In this document: in pieces, positions 39,277 through 49,641 of the stretch | How positions within the stretch are numbered: the stretch's first letter is position 1 | How the letters are laid out: each line of letters begins with the position of its first letter | Assembly (NCBI RefSeq): GCF_003205295.1 | Contig: NZ_QJRP01000005.1 | Span: 62,001-126,000 of the forward strand | DNA from: Pseudomonas mosselii | GTDB lineage: Bacteria; Pseudomonadota; Gammaproteobacteria; Pseudomonadales; Pseudomonadaceae | Reading direction: 5' to 3' | DNA: 64,000 bases | Program-made: the position numbers and the translations under genes | The notes under the pieces: model-generated | What the model saw: only the letters and a program-made list of their open reading frames with translations | What the model was told of the DNA's origin: nothing | Database searches by the model: none

Positions 39277-40185
39277 TTACGGACGCTCGTCCACACCCTC
39301 GGTCTTGACCGGCGGGATCAGGTCTTCGCTGCTCAGGTTCAGCCAGATCAGCACCACGTTGGCGATGTAGATCGACGAGTAGGTACCCGCCATGACACCG
39401 ATGAACAGCGCCAGGGAGAAGCCGAACAGGTTGTCGCCGCCGAAGAACAGCAGCGCGGCGATGGCCAGCAAGGTCGACACCGAGGTGGCGACGGTCCGCA
39501 GCAGGGTCTGGGTGGTCGAGATGTTGATGTTCTCGATCAGCGAGGCCTTGCGCAGCACGCGGAAGTTCTCGCGCACCCGGTCGAACACGACGATGGTGTC
39601 GTTGAGCGAGTAGCCGATGATCGCCAGCACCGCCGCCAGCACCGTCAGGTCGAAGGTGATCTGGAAGAACGACAGGATGCCCAGGGTGACCACCACGTCG
39701 TGGATCAGCGAGATGATCGCGCCCACGGCGAACTTCCACTGGAAGCGGAAGGCCAGGTAGATGAGGATGCCGCCCAGGGCCAGGAGCATGCCGAGGCCGC
39801 CCTGATCACGCAGCTCCTCGCCCACCTGCGGGCCGACGAACTCGACGCGCTTGACCGTGGCCGGGTTGTCGCCACCGATCTTCTGCAGCGCCTCGGCCAC
39901 ACGGTTGCCCAGTTGCGGGTCATCGCCCGGCATGCGCACCAGCAGGTCGGTGGTGGCGCCGAAGCTCTGCACCACGGCATCGTGGAAGCCGGAACCGACC
40001 AGTTCGGTACGGACCTTTTCCAGGTCCGCCGGACGCTCGTAGGTGAGCTCGATCAGCGTGCCGCCGGTGAAGTCCAGGCCGAAGTTCAGACCCTTGTGCC
40101 ACCAGCTGAACAGCGCCAGCACGGTGAGGAGCACGGTGATGGCGAACGCGACATTGCGCACGCCCATGAAGTTGATGGTTTTCAT
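39277..40185 (-). CDS. secF: Protein translocase subunit SecF
   Basis: A 302-residue inner-membrane protein with six transmembrane helices that, with SecD, uses proton motive force to drive late steps of Sec export. The periplasmic P1 domain follows helix 1 (GLDFTGGTLIELTYERPA near residue 36); the conserved D4-region GYSLNDTIVVFDRVREN lies near residue 205. The ATG at 40185 (MKTINFMGVRNVAF) was preferred over an earlier ATG that overlaps the region before secD's stop. Ten bases separate it from secD. Confidence 0.96.
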   Translation of the reverse strand: MKTINFMGVRNVAFAITVLLTVLALFSWWHKGLNFGLDFTGGTLIELTYERPADLEKVRTELVGSGFHDAVVQSFGATTDLLVRMPGDDPQLGNRVAEALQKIGGDNPATVKRVEFVGPQVGEELRDQGGLGMLLALGGILIYLAFRFQWKFAVGAIISLIHDVVVTLGILSFFQITFDLTVLAAVLAIIGYSLNDTIVVFDRVRENFRVLRKASLIENINISTTQTLLRTVATSVSTLLAIAALLFFGGDNLFGFSLALFIGVMAGTYSSIYIANVVLIWLNLSSEDLIPPVKTEGVDERP

Positions 40186-40195
40186 CGCAGCTCCC

Positions 40196-42061
40196 TCAAA
40201 CCCACAGCTTCTTGATGTCACGCCCGCCGCAGGTCAGGTTGACCAGTGCGCGGGTCACCATGACGGCGGTGAACATCGAGGTGAAAATCCCGAGGGACAT
40301 GGTGACCGCGAAGCCCTTGACCGGGCCGGTACCCATGGCGAACAGGATGCCGCCGACCAACAGGGTGGTCAGGTTGGCGTCGACGATCGCCGAGTAGGCG
40401 CGGTTGAAACCTTCGTGGATGGCGCGCTGCACCGACATGCCGGCGGCGATCTCTTCGCGGATACGCGAGAAGATCAGCACGTTGGCGTCCACCGCCATGC
40501 CCATGGTCAGCACGATACCAGCGATACCTGGCAGGGTCAGGGTAGCGCCCAGCAGCGACATCAACGCCAGCAGCAAGACCATGTTGCCCGCCAGGGCGAT
40601 GGTCGCCAGCACGCCGAAGGCGCGGTAGATGGCGATGATGAACAGCGAGACGAACAGCATGCCCCACAGGGACGCGTCGATACCCTTGGTGATGTTGTCG
40701 GCACCCAGGCTTGGGCCAATGGTACGTTCTTCAGCGAAGTACATCGGCGCGGCCAGACCACCGGCACGCAGCAGCAGGGCCAGTTCGGACGATTCGCCCT
40801 GGCCGTTCAGGCCGGTGATGCGGAACTGGCTGCCCAGCGGCGACTGGATGGTCGCCAGGCTGATGATCTTCTTCTCTTCCTGGAAGGTCTGCACCGCGAC
40901 TTCTTTCTCGACGCCATCGACCATCTGCTTCTGGTAGCGGGTGACCGGCTTCTGCTCGATGAAGATCACCGCCATGCTGCGCCCGACGTTGGTGCGAGTG
41001 GCGCGGCTCATCAGCTCGCCACCGTGGCCGTCGAGGCGGATGTTCACCTGCGGGCGACCGTGCTCGTCGAAGCTGGCCTGGGCGTCGGTGACCTGGTCAC
41101 CGGTGATGATCAGGCCGCGCTCGACCGGGGCGGAGCGGCCGCCTTCGCGGAACTCGAACACCTCGGTGGTAGCCTTGGACGCACCCGGCTCGGCGCCGAA
41201 GCGGAACTCCAGGTTGGCGGTCTTGCCGAGGATACGCTTGGCTTCGGCGGTGTCCTGCACGCCCGGCAGCTCGACCACGATGCGGTTGGCGCCCTGGCGC
41301 TGGACCAGCGGCTCGGCCACGCCCAGCTCGTTGACCCGGTTGCGCACGGTGGTCAGGTTCTGCTTGATCGAGTATTCGCGGATCTCGGCGACTTTCGCCT
41401 GGGTCAGCGCCAGACGCAGCACGGCGAGCTCGTTGCGCTCGGTGGTGGTCAGGTCGAAGTCATTGAAATTCTTGCGGATCAGGCTGCGGGCCTGTTCGCG
41501 GGTAGCATCGTCGGCGAAGCCCAGCATGATGCCGCCGTCCTGCTGGGGCAGGCTGCGGTAGCGGACACGCTCTTTGCGCAGCAAGGTCTTGACCTCGCCT
41601 TCGTAGACTTTCATGCGAGCGGTCATGGCCTTGTCCATGTCCACTTCCAGCAGGAAGTGCACACCACCGGACAGGTCCAGGCCCAGCTTCATCGGGCTGG
41701 CACCCAGGTTGCGCAGCCACTGCGGGGTGGTCTGGGCCAGGTTCAGGGCCACGACATAGTCGTCGCCGAGGGCCTTGCGCGCCACATCCTTGGCCGGCAG
41801 CTGGTCTTCCTGGTTGGTCAGGCGTACCAGGGCACTGCCCTTCTCGCCCAGGCTGCCGCCTTTGACGGTGATGCCGGCATCGGTCAGCGCCTTGGTCACG
41901 CGATCGAGGTCGGCCTGGCTGACATGCAGGGCGGAACTGGCGCCGCTGATCTGCACCGCCGGATCATCCGGGTAGAGGTTGGGTGCGGAATAAATGAAGC
42001 CGACCGCCAGTACCACCACGATCAGCAGGTATTTCCACAGAGGGTATTTGTTCAGCATCAC
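40196..42061 (-). CDS. secD: Protein translocase subunit SecD
   Basis: A 621-residue RND-like membrane protein, partner of SecF. Helix 1 is at residues 8-25, followed by the large periplasmic P1 domain (to about residue 445) with GLDLSGGVHFLLEVD near residue 125, then five helices at the C-terminus containing GMAVDANVLIFSRIREE. Length is standard. It follows yajC after about 60 bases. Confidence 0.96.
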   Translation of the reverse strand: MMLNKYPLWKYLLIVVVLAVGFIYSAPNLYPDDPAVQISGASSALHVSQADLDRVTKALTDAGITVKGGSLGEKGSALVRLTNQEDQLPAKDVARKALGDDYVVALNLAQTTPQWLRNLGASPMKLGLDLSGGVHFLLEVDMDKAMTARMKVYEGEVKTLLRKERVRYRSLPQQDGGIMLGFADDATREQARSLIRKNFNDFDLTTTERNELAVLRLALTQAKVAEIREYSIKQNLTTVRNRVNELGVAEPLVQRQGANRIVVELPGVQDTAEAKRILGKTANLEFRFGAEPGASKATTEVFEFREGGRSAPVERGLIITGDQVTDAQASFDEHGRPQVNIRLDGHGGELMSRATRTNVGRSMAVIFIEQKPVTRYQKQMVDGVEKEVAVQTFQEEKKIISLATIQSPLGSQFRITGLNGQGESSELALLLRAGGLAAPMYFAEERTIGPSLGADNITKGIDASLWGMLFVSLFIIAIYRAFGVLATIALAGNMVLLLALMSLLGATLTLPGIAGIVLTMGMAVDANVLIFSRIREEIAAGMSVQRAIHEGFNRAYSAIVDANLTTLLVGGILFAMGTGPVKGFAVTMSLGIFTSMFTAVMVTRALVNLTCGGRDIKKLWV

Positions 42062-42122
42062 GCCGCCCGTTCAAGACGCGGGGCGCTTTGCGCGCCCCGA
42101 CTGGAAAAATGAAACCGGTAAC

Positions 42123-42458
42123 TCAGATAGCCTTGAGCGTACCTTTTGGCAGGGTCGCGGCAATAGCGCCCTTCTGGAACTTCAGTTCGACGTTGTCGGA
42201 CACTTCCAGGACCACGAAGTCGTCGGCGACCTTGACGATCTTGCCGGCGATGCCGCCGTTGGTGACCACTTCGTCACCTTTTTGCAGGTTGCTCAGCAGG
42301 TTTTTCTGCTCTTTGGCACGCTTGGCCTGCGGGCGCCAGATCATCAGGTAGAAGATGACCAGGAAACCGACCAGGAAGATCCACTCGAAACCGGTACCGG
42401 CGGGGCCGGCGGCTGGGGCTGCTGCGTCCGCGTAGGCGGCGGGAATCAAGAAGCTCAT
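42123..42458 (-). CDS. yajC: Sec translocon accessory protein YajC
   Basis: A 111-residue single-span inner-membrane protein associated with SecDF. The transmembrane helix is FEWIFLVGFLVIFYLMIWRP near residues 24-43, followed by the basic QAKRAKEQKNLLSNLQKGDEV and a small beta domain. It is located between tgt and secD as is usual in gammaproteobacteria. Confidence 0.96.
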   Translation of the reverse strand: MSFLIPAAYADAAAPAAGPAGTGFEWIFLVGFLVIFYLMIWRPQAKRAKEQKNLLSNLQKGDEVVTNGGIAGKIVKVADDFVVLEVSDNVELKFQKGAIAATLPKGTLKAI

Positions 42459-42501
42459 TGGGCACTCCTAATGAATGTTTTCTAATAATGGATGCGAACA
42501 G

Positions 42502-44681
<2,180 letters not shown>

Positions 44682-44748
44682 GATGATGTTCGGTTCGACA
44701 GGGCCGCAAAGTTTAGCCCAATGCGTGAAAATTGACCATGAAAGCCGA

Positions 44749-44777
44749 TTGACCGACCCAAGGCACCTCTCTATACT
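44749..44777 (+). promoter_or_regulatory. tRNA-Leu promoter
   Basis: TTGACC (44749-44754), a 17-base spacer and TATACT (44772-44777) form a near-consensus sigma-70 promoter followed by GCGGCGCC, a GC-rich discriminator of the kind seen at stable RNA promoters. The tRNA starts 12 bases later. Confidence 0.8.
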
Positions 44778-44789
44778 GCGGCGCCACAA

Positions 44790-44874
44790 GCCCTGATGGC
44801 GGAATTGGTAGACGCGGCGGATTCAAAATCCGTTTTCGAAAGGAGTGGGAGTTCGAGTCTCCCTCGGGGCACCA
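44790..44874 (+). tRNA. tRNA-Leu (anticodon CAA)
   Basis: An 85-base tRNA with encoded CCA. The acceptor stem GCCCTGA pairs with TCGGGGC with one G-T wobble; the anticodon arm GCGGA-TTCAAAA-TCCGT gives anticodon CAA reading UUG; the long variable arm and the GTTCGAGTC T-loop are those of class II tRNA-Leu. Confidence 0.96.
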
Positions 44875-44886
44875 AGATCCAGAAGA

Positions 44887-44911
44887 AACCGACCTTATGG
44901 TCGGTTTTTTT
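44887..44911 (+). terminator. Terminator after tRNA-Leu
   Basis: AACCGACC, loop TTAT, GGTCGGTT followed by more Ts, 12 bases past the CCA end. Confidence 0.92.
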
Positions 44912-44950
44912 GTGCCTGTCGATTAGCCTATGCCTCTACCTGCGCGATCC

Positions 44951-45060
44951 CTATAAGAGCGGCCTTGCGCCGCGAAAGGGCTGCAACGCAGCCCCGACGT
45001 TTGCGCCATGCCCGAGATCCTGGGCCTGCTGCGCAGCCCTTTCGCGGCGCCGCTCCTACA
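44951..45060. repeat. Inverted REP pair after tRNA-Leu
   Basis: TAAGAGCGGCCTTGCGCCGCGAAAGGGCTGC on the left and GCAGCCCTTTCGCGGCGCCGCTCCTACA on the right form an imperfect long hairpin. Left-core bases differ from other copies (ATAAGAGCGG for GTAGGAGCGG). Confidence 0.8.
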
Positions 45061-45285
45061 AAAAAACGTGCAAGCCTGGCGGACTTCGAGCTCGTTTCAA
45101 GCCCAGTACTTTAAGGCTTTTCCCACTCCCTGCAGTCCATTTCCCAAACCTAGCCAAGCCTTTGGCGACACTCCTGACTGCACAGAAAATCACACTTGGT
45201 GCAATTTACTGTAGAGCCACAGCATTGACTTCATGTTACCGGCCGCACAGGGTAAGTAGCTTCTAGCCCCATCGGAACATTCCCC

Positions 45286-45765
45286 GTGCCACTAAGCCAT
45301 CGCCCTGTCCAACCTGCCGACATCGCCACGCTCTGTAACTTCCCTCAAAGCGCGGACGAACTCTTCTATATGTTCCCCAAAGCCACCTACCCACTCACAT
45401 CCGCGCAACTGAGCGAAGCCATCGCCCAGCGCAGCGGTTCGACGGTGATCGAGGCTGACGGGGCGATCGTTGGCTTCGCCAATTTCTATAAGGCTGAATA
45501 TGACGGCGTCTGCGCGCTGGGTAATGTGGTGGTGGCCCCGACCGCGCGAGGCCAGGGTGTGGCGCGCTACCTTGTGCAATGCATGATCGCTCTGGCTCGC
45601 GAAGATTTCGCGGCACGGGAGGTCTGGGTGTCGTGTTTCAATCACAACACCGCAGGGTTGCTGCTTTATACTCAGCTGGGTTTTGTACCGTTCGGGATCG
45701 AGGAGCGGCGGGCGCCGGATGGATCCCGGGTGGCGCTGGTGCAGATGAAGCAGGTGTTGAGCTGA
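45286..45765 (+). CDS. GNAT-family N-acetyltransferase
   Basis: A 159-residue GNAT enzyme. The acetyl-CoA loop is VVVAPTARGQGVARYLV near residues 85-101 (QxxGxG/A motif as RGQGVA), and the C-terminal CFNHNTAGLLLYTQLGFVPFGIEER is the usual strand with YxxxGF. The start is a GTG; the ribosome site is weak, so the exact start is uncertain. The acceptor substrate is not known. It follows the REP-containing gap after the tRNA and is not in an obvious operon. Confidence 0.8.
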   Translation: MPLSHRPVQPADIATLCNFPQSADELFYMFPKATYPLTSAQLSEAIAQRSGSTVIEADGAIVGFANFYKAEYDGVCALGNVVVAPTARGQGVARYLVQCMIALAREDFAAREVWVSCFNHNTAGLLLYTQLGFVPFGIEERRAPDGSRVALVQMKQVLS

Positions 45766-45796
45766 GGTTGAGGTGATTTACGGGTGTGCGGTGTGG

Positions 45797-45850
45797 CCTG
45801 GATTAGGGCTGCGTTGCAGCCCATCGCGGGGCAAGCCCTCTCCCACGCTG
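45797..45850. repeat. Degenerate single REP unit
   Basis: GGGCTGCGTTGCAGCCCATCGCGGGGCAAGCCCTCTCCCAC keeps the hairpin and a CCCAC end but has a changed core (CTCTCCCAC). No facing partner is seen. Confidence 0.6.
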
Positions 45851-45921
45851 GCGATGCTTGCAACTCTGCTCACCGTGCGACAGCCCAGCACAAAGCGCTG
45901 GGTGACAGGGTTCTGGCTGGA

Positions 45922-46083
45922 CTAGCCTTCTGTATTACGCAAGCGCGCTGCCTGGACATGGGACTGTGCTCGAATGATTTCATCAGCGTCACCTTCGGCC
46001 GCTACCTGTAACAGGTACTCCTGAATCGCTGCCTCGGAATCCAGTAGATCCGCAATCTTGAATGGCGTCAGTTCACTGGCCAT
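45922..46083 (-). pseudogene. Truncated addiction-module antitoxin-like remnant
   Basis: A 53-codon reading frame (ATG at 46081-46083, TAG at 45922-45924). The first 40 or so residues, MASELTPFKIADLLDSEAAI then QEYLLQVAAEGDADEIIRA, resemble the N-terminus of HigA-like putative addiction module antidote proteins, which open with TPFD-AEYLD-type residues and an acidic helix. In full-length members a helix-turn-helix follows the ARARGM region; here the sequence changes to QSHVQAARLRNTEG and stops. No toxin gene was found on either side. It is best read as a decayed antitoxin, though a short expressed protein cannot be ruled out. Family match is from memory. Confidence 0.55.
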
Positions 46084-46274
46084 GCACGACTACCTCGCAA
46101 TGTGAATGTGTGACGAGCCTAAACCATAGCCCTGAGGGAAGCTTTACCGCTTGCTGTAGGCCTCTTCTTTAACTCTAACCAGAAAAACCACGTTACACCC
46201 TGCGACGAATCCCACCGAACCTTGCCCCTCCCGCGACGTCGGAACCTGCATCCCCCGCATCGAGGTTCCCCCAC

Positions 46275-47165
46275 GTGAAAGCCCTCCTCGCCCGCAAGTA
46301 CCGCCTGGTGGTCAAGACCTTCGGCTACATCGGCTGGTCGCTGTTCTGGCTGCTGATCTGGGATGTGCTGGTCACCATCGACTTCATGCTGTTCTTCAAC
46401 AGCAAGTTCAGCCTGCCGCTGATCCCGCTCACCCTGCTGGGCTCGGCGCTGGTGGTGCTGGTGAGCTTTCGCAACAGCAGCGCCTACAACCGCTGGTGGG
46501 AGGCGCGCACGCTGTGGGGCGCGCTGGTGAACAGTTCGCGCAGCTTCGCCCGGCAGGTGCTGACGCTGGTCGACGATCCGGCCGACGGGCCGAACCCGGT
46601 GAAGGCGACCTTGCTGCGCCGGCATATCGCCTACGTGAACTGCCTGGCGGCGCACCTCAAGGGTGAGCAGTGCCCGGATGAGCTGATGGCCTTCATACCG
46701 CCCGGGGAGTTCGAGCGGCGCAATCGTTCGAACAACTTCGCCAACGACATCCTTGGCGGCTCGGCGGCCTTGTTGGCCCAGGAGTACCAGGCCGGGCGAC
46801 TGGACAGCATTCGCCTGGCGCGCCTGGAATCGACCCTGGTGGACATATCCAACGCCCAGGGCGGGATGGAGCGGATCGCCAATACGCCGCTGCCCTATCC
46901 TTATGTGTACTTCCCGCGGCTGTTCATCACGCTGTTCTGCCTGATCGTGCCGGTGGGGCTGGTGGAGTCGCTGGGCTGGTTCACGCCGCTGGCCTCGACG
47001 GTGGTGGGCTTCATGCTGCTGGCCATCGAGCGGATCGGCACGGACCTGCAGAGCCCGTTCCGCTTCAGCGAACACCAGATTCCGATGGACACGATCTGCG
47101 AGACGATCGAACGCAACCTGGAGTCGATGCAACGGGAGGCGCAATGCGGCGCCCTGGCGCACTAA
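46275..47165 (+). CDS. Bestrophin-like membrane protein (YneE/UPF0187)
   Basis: A 296-residue membrane protein with four hydrophobic spans (about residues 15-38, 38-60, 215-235, 240-260). Bestrophin-type marks include SAYNRWWEARTLWGALVNSSR near residue 70 and the C-terminal PFRFSEHQIPMDTICETIERN. Prokaryotic relatives form pentameric ion channels. The gene stands alone; its stop lies about 15 bases from the convergent deacetylase-like gene. Ion selectivity is unknown. Confidence 0.88.
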   Translation: MKALLARKYRLVVKTFGYIGWSLFWLLIWDVLVTIDFMLFFNSKFSLPLIPLTLLGSALVVLVSFRNSSAYNRWWEARTLWGALVNSSRSFARQVLTLVDDPADGPNPVKATLLRRHIAYVNCLAAHLKGEQCPDELMAFIPPGEFERRNRSNNFANDILGGSAALLAQEYQAGRLDSIRLARLESTLVDISNAQGGMERIANTPLPYPYVYFPRLFITLFCLIVPVGLVESLGWFTPLASTVVGFMLLAIERIGTDLQSPFRFSEHQIPMDTICETIERNLESMQREAQCGALAH

Positions 47166-47180
47166 CCCGCCCGATCTCCT

Positions 47181-48299
47181 TTATTCCCGCCGAGCGTACT
47201 CCCGGCAATCCTCCCAGCCGATCCCGCTCTGGGCAGTATGCTGCAGCAACCACTCCAGCGCCGGCTGCGCCTTGGGCTGATTGTCGCGGAACTGGATCAC
47301 GCCCTTGCGCCACAGCAGCATCAGCGTCAGCACCCGCTGTGCCGAGGCTTCGGCGGTCAGCGGCCCGTCATCCTGGGCGTCGATGTCCCACAGCGAAACC
47401 TGCATCTGCTGGCTGTCCATGAATGCCTCGCCATCGCCCCGGCGCTGGCCGTAGGGCGGGCGGAACAAGGGCACATACTGCTCCGCCAGGTCGGCCTGGA
47501 CCCGTGCCTGGCTGCGACGCAGCGAGTCCTGCCAGTCCTGCCACTGGGCATGTGAGCGGTACTCCCAGCCCTGGATACCCACGCACTGGCCGGCATACAG
47601 CTCATCCACCGGGCCGGCGTCGCGACGTTGCTGCAGGCGATTGCCGAGCACGAAGAAAATCCCGTCGAGCTTCTGCCGCCGCAGGTAGGCGGCCACCGCA
47701 TCGGTGCCGCCGCCCTGGGGCCCTGGGCCGCCGACGAAGGTCAGGAGAAACATCCGGTCGTTGAGTGCATCGCCATTGCGCTCGCGGTTGGACAGCTTGG
47801 CCACCTCGCTGGTGGTCTGCGGGAACAGCGCGGCCTTGCGCAACTGCTCGTCCAGATAGCGAGTGTGGAACTGATGGCTGGGTTCGACCCATCCCGTATA
47901 GAACGTGCCGACATCCTCGGCGAAAACGGCGGACTGCGTGCGCAGGTCGGCCATGGACTCGACCGGGTAGCAGAATGAGGCATCCTGCTCGCAACTCTTC
48001 TGCGCCTGTTGATAACTTGTCCACAGGCGCTGCCACAGACGTGCCCGTACAGCCCGCACGACAGTCAGGTTGACCTGGCGCAGGCCGAGCCGGGTCTTGA
48101 GCGCCTGCTCGTCGAGCATCTCGCTTTCGTGCAGCACCCGGGCAAACGACAGGATCTCCGCCCGCGACGCCACGTCGAACAGCGTCGGGCTGTCCAGCTG
48201 CTCGGGCCACAGCTCACGGTCGAAACTGACGAAATCCGCCGGGGCCGCCTGCGCGCCCAGGCTGAGCAGCCCGGCGAACAGGGCAAACGCGATACGCAC
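47181..48299 (-). CDS. Polysaccharide-deacetylase-fold protein with degenerate active site
   Basis: A 372-residue exported protein: signal peptide MRIAFALFAGLLSLGAQA from a GTG start, with AGGAG about ten bases upstream (upstream ATG/GTG starts add 8-11 residues). The C-terminal half looks like a NodB-homology domain: FLLTFVGGPGP stands where the catalytic TFDDGP motif is expected, IFFVLGNRL matches the following strand, and FRPPYGQRRGD matches motif 3. Both motif 1 aspartates are replaced (V and G), and the HSxxH zinc motif is not intact (EYRSHAQWQDW). Deacetylation by the usual mechanism is unlikely; a binding or structural role is possible. It sits two genes from the alginate operon. Confidence 0.75.
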   Translation of the reverse strand: MRIAFALFAGLLSLGAQAAPADFVSFDRELWPEQLDSPTLFDVASRAEILSFARVLHESEMLDEQALKTRLGLRQVNLTVVRAVRARLWQRLWTSYQQAQKSCEQDASFCYPVESMADLRTQSAVFAEDVGTFYTGWVEPSHQFHTRYLDEQLRKAALFPQTTSEVAKLSNRERNGDALNDRMFLLTFVGGPGPQGGGTDAVAAYLRRQKLDGIFFVLGNRLQQRRDAGPVDELYAGQCVGIQGWEYRSHAQWQDWQDSLRRSQARVQADLAEQYVPLFRPPYGQRRGDGEAFMDSQQMQVSLWDIDAQDDGPLTAEASAQRVLTLMLLWRKGVIQFRDNQPKAQPALEWLLQHTAQSGIGWEDCREYARRE

Positions 48300-48448
48300 G
48301 ATGAGCAATCTCCTTGAAGGCATGGCGCGCACTATAGCGCGACCGCCCGCGGTTTAATGTGGCGATGTTCGGTGACTATCGTCGCCATAGTTTGGCGTTG
48401 TGCCAGCGGCCCCGTAGAATTCGCCCGACGATTCCAGGAGCCGACCCG

Positions 48449-49228
48449 ATGCTGACGGTGATTTCCCCCGCCAAGACCCTCGACTACGACACCCCGCCGG
48501 TTACCCAGCGCCACACCCTGCCCCAGTACCTGGACGACTCCCAGGAACTGATCGTGCAACTGCGCGAACTGGCACCGGCACAGATCGCCGAGCTGATGCA
48601 CCTCTCCGACAAGCTCGCCGGCCTCAACGCCGCACGCTTCGGCAGCTGGACCCCGGATTTCACCCCGGCCAACGCCAAGCAGGCGCTGCTGGCGTTCAAG
48701 GGTGACGTGTACACCGGGCTCGACGCCGAAAGCCTGGGCGAGGACGACTTCAGCTACGCCCAGGACCACCTGCGCATGCTCTCGGGCCTGTACGGCCTGC
48801 TGCGCCCGCTGGACCTGATGCAGCCCTACCGCCTGGAAATGGGCACCAAGCTGGTCAATGCCCGCGGCAAGGACCTGTACGCCTTCTGGGGCACGCGCAT
48901 CAGCGAATGGCTGAACCAGGCCCTGGCCGACCAGGGTGACGACGTGCTGCTGAACCTGGCCAGCAACGAATACTTCAGCGCGGTGAAGAAGAGCGCGTTG
49001 AAGGCGCAGGTGATCAATGTCGACTTCAAGGACCTGAAGAACGGCCAGTACAAGATCATCAGCTTCTACGCCAAGAAGGCCCGCGGGATGATGAGCCGCT
49101 TCGTGATCCAGGAGCGGATCAACGATCCGGAGCAGCTCAAGCGCTTTGATGTGCAGGGTTACTACTACAGTGCCGAGCAGTCGAAGCCAGATCATCTGGT
49201 GTTCCTGCGCGATCACGCTGAGGGCTGA
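48449..49228 (+). CDS. yaaA: Peroxide-stress resistance protein YaaA
   Basis: A 259-residue UPF0246/DUF328 protein. E. coli YaaA lowers intracellular iron and protects DNA under peroxide stress. The N-terminus [17 protein letters not shown] and internal [33 protein letters not shown] are diagnostic. The ATG at 48449 has CAGGAG eight bases upstream; a longer frame overlaps the promoter region of the neighbouring gene. Confidence 0.95.
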   Translation: MLTVISPAKTLDYDTPPVTQRHTLPQYLDDSQELIVQLRELAPAQIAELMHLSDKLAGLNAARFGSWTPDFTPANAKQALLAFKGDVYTGLDAESLGEDDFSYAQDHLRMLSGLYGLLRPLDLMQPYRLEMGTKLVNARGKDLYAFWGTRISEWLNQALADQGDDVLLNLASNEYFSAVKKSALKAQVINVDFKDLKNGQYKIISFYAKKARGMMSRFVIQERINDPEQLKRFDVQGYYYSAEQSKPDHLVFLRDHAEG

Positions 49229-49235
49229 TGGTCCC

Positions 49236-49340
49236 GGGGGCGCTTTGCGCCCCTTTCGCGGCACAAGGCCGCTCCTACAGGGACCGCGCTGTTCTCTGCA
49301 GGAGCGGCCTTGTGCCGCGAAAGAGCTGCGAAGTAGCCCC
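49236..49340. repeat. Inverted REP pair between yaaA and the algD region
   Basis: CCCTTTCGCGGCACAAGGCCGCTCCTACAG and CTGCAGGAGCGGCCTTGTGCCGCGAAA face each other, about 20 bases apart, directly after yaaA. Confidence 0.85.
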
Positions 49341-49436
49341 CCTCGCCCTGCAACAGGGCACGCTTGCGCTTGAAGATCGCCAAATAACAGACGCCAAAAA
49401 ACCATCCACCCTATCCTTATTGCAAAACGCCATAAG

Positions 49437-49446
49437 ACCGTTCGTA
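49437..49446 (+). promoter_or_regulatory. Candidate AlgR binding site upstream of algD
   Basis: ACCGTTCGTA matches the AlgR site ACCGTTCGTC known from P. aeruginosa algD at nine of ten bases. It lies about 175 bases upstream of the candidate -35, within the AT-rich control stretch. Confidence 0.6.
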
Positions 49447-49453
49447 GTTTTTT

Positions 49454-49604
49454 GACGAAAATTGAAAAAAATTTTCGCATGCTGGCCTATAACCATCCCC
49501 CTGCGATTTCGCCCTTTATATACGGGGACGAAACTGCTGCGTGCTATCAGATTGAAAGTATTTCCCTCTGAAAAAATATTTAGAAATCTTTCATCGTGAC
49601 GAAA
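49454..49604 (-). promoter_or_regulatory. Three GACGAAA motifs upstream of the algD promoter
   Basis: GACGAAA occurs at 49454-49460, 49527-49533 and 49598-49604. Read on the reverse strand each gives TTTCGTC, close to the TTCGTC end of the AlgR box; the last is TGACGAAACCG, whose complement CGGTTTCGTC is nearest to CCGTTTGTC-type weak sites and lies ten bases upstream of the -35. These may be weaker AlgR sites; this is inference. Confidence 0.4.
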
Positions 49605-49613
49605 CCGCCCCCG

Positions 49614-49641
49614 GAACTTCTGCCAATGGAGATGGCTCATA
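49614..49641 (+). promoter_or_regulatory. Candidate AlgU (sigma-22) promoter of algD
   Basis: GGAACTTC contains the AlgU/RpoE-type -35 GAACTT (49614-49619). TCATA at 49637-49641, 17 bases on, is a plausible but weak -10. The P. aeruginosa algD promoter has the same GGAACTTC start. Confidence 0.6.

Larger units (their letters stand above)
44875..45285. other. Gap between tRNA-Leu and the acetyltransferase gene
   Basis: This 411-base gap contains the tRNA terminator (44887-44911), a REP pair (about 44951-45060) and about 225 bases of lower-GC sequence in which no gene, hairpin or clear promoter was seen. Confidence 0.65.

Noticed and set aside
45784..46011. Forward 75-codon frame after the acetyltransferase gene
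   Set aside because: Starts in degenerate REP sequence and runs antisense to the antitoxin-like frame; no ribosome site or similarity.
46150..46210. Tail reading LVRVKEEAYSKR on the reverse strand as the end of a toxin gene
   Set aside because: No upstream frame of useful length or toxin-like sequence could be joined to it.
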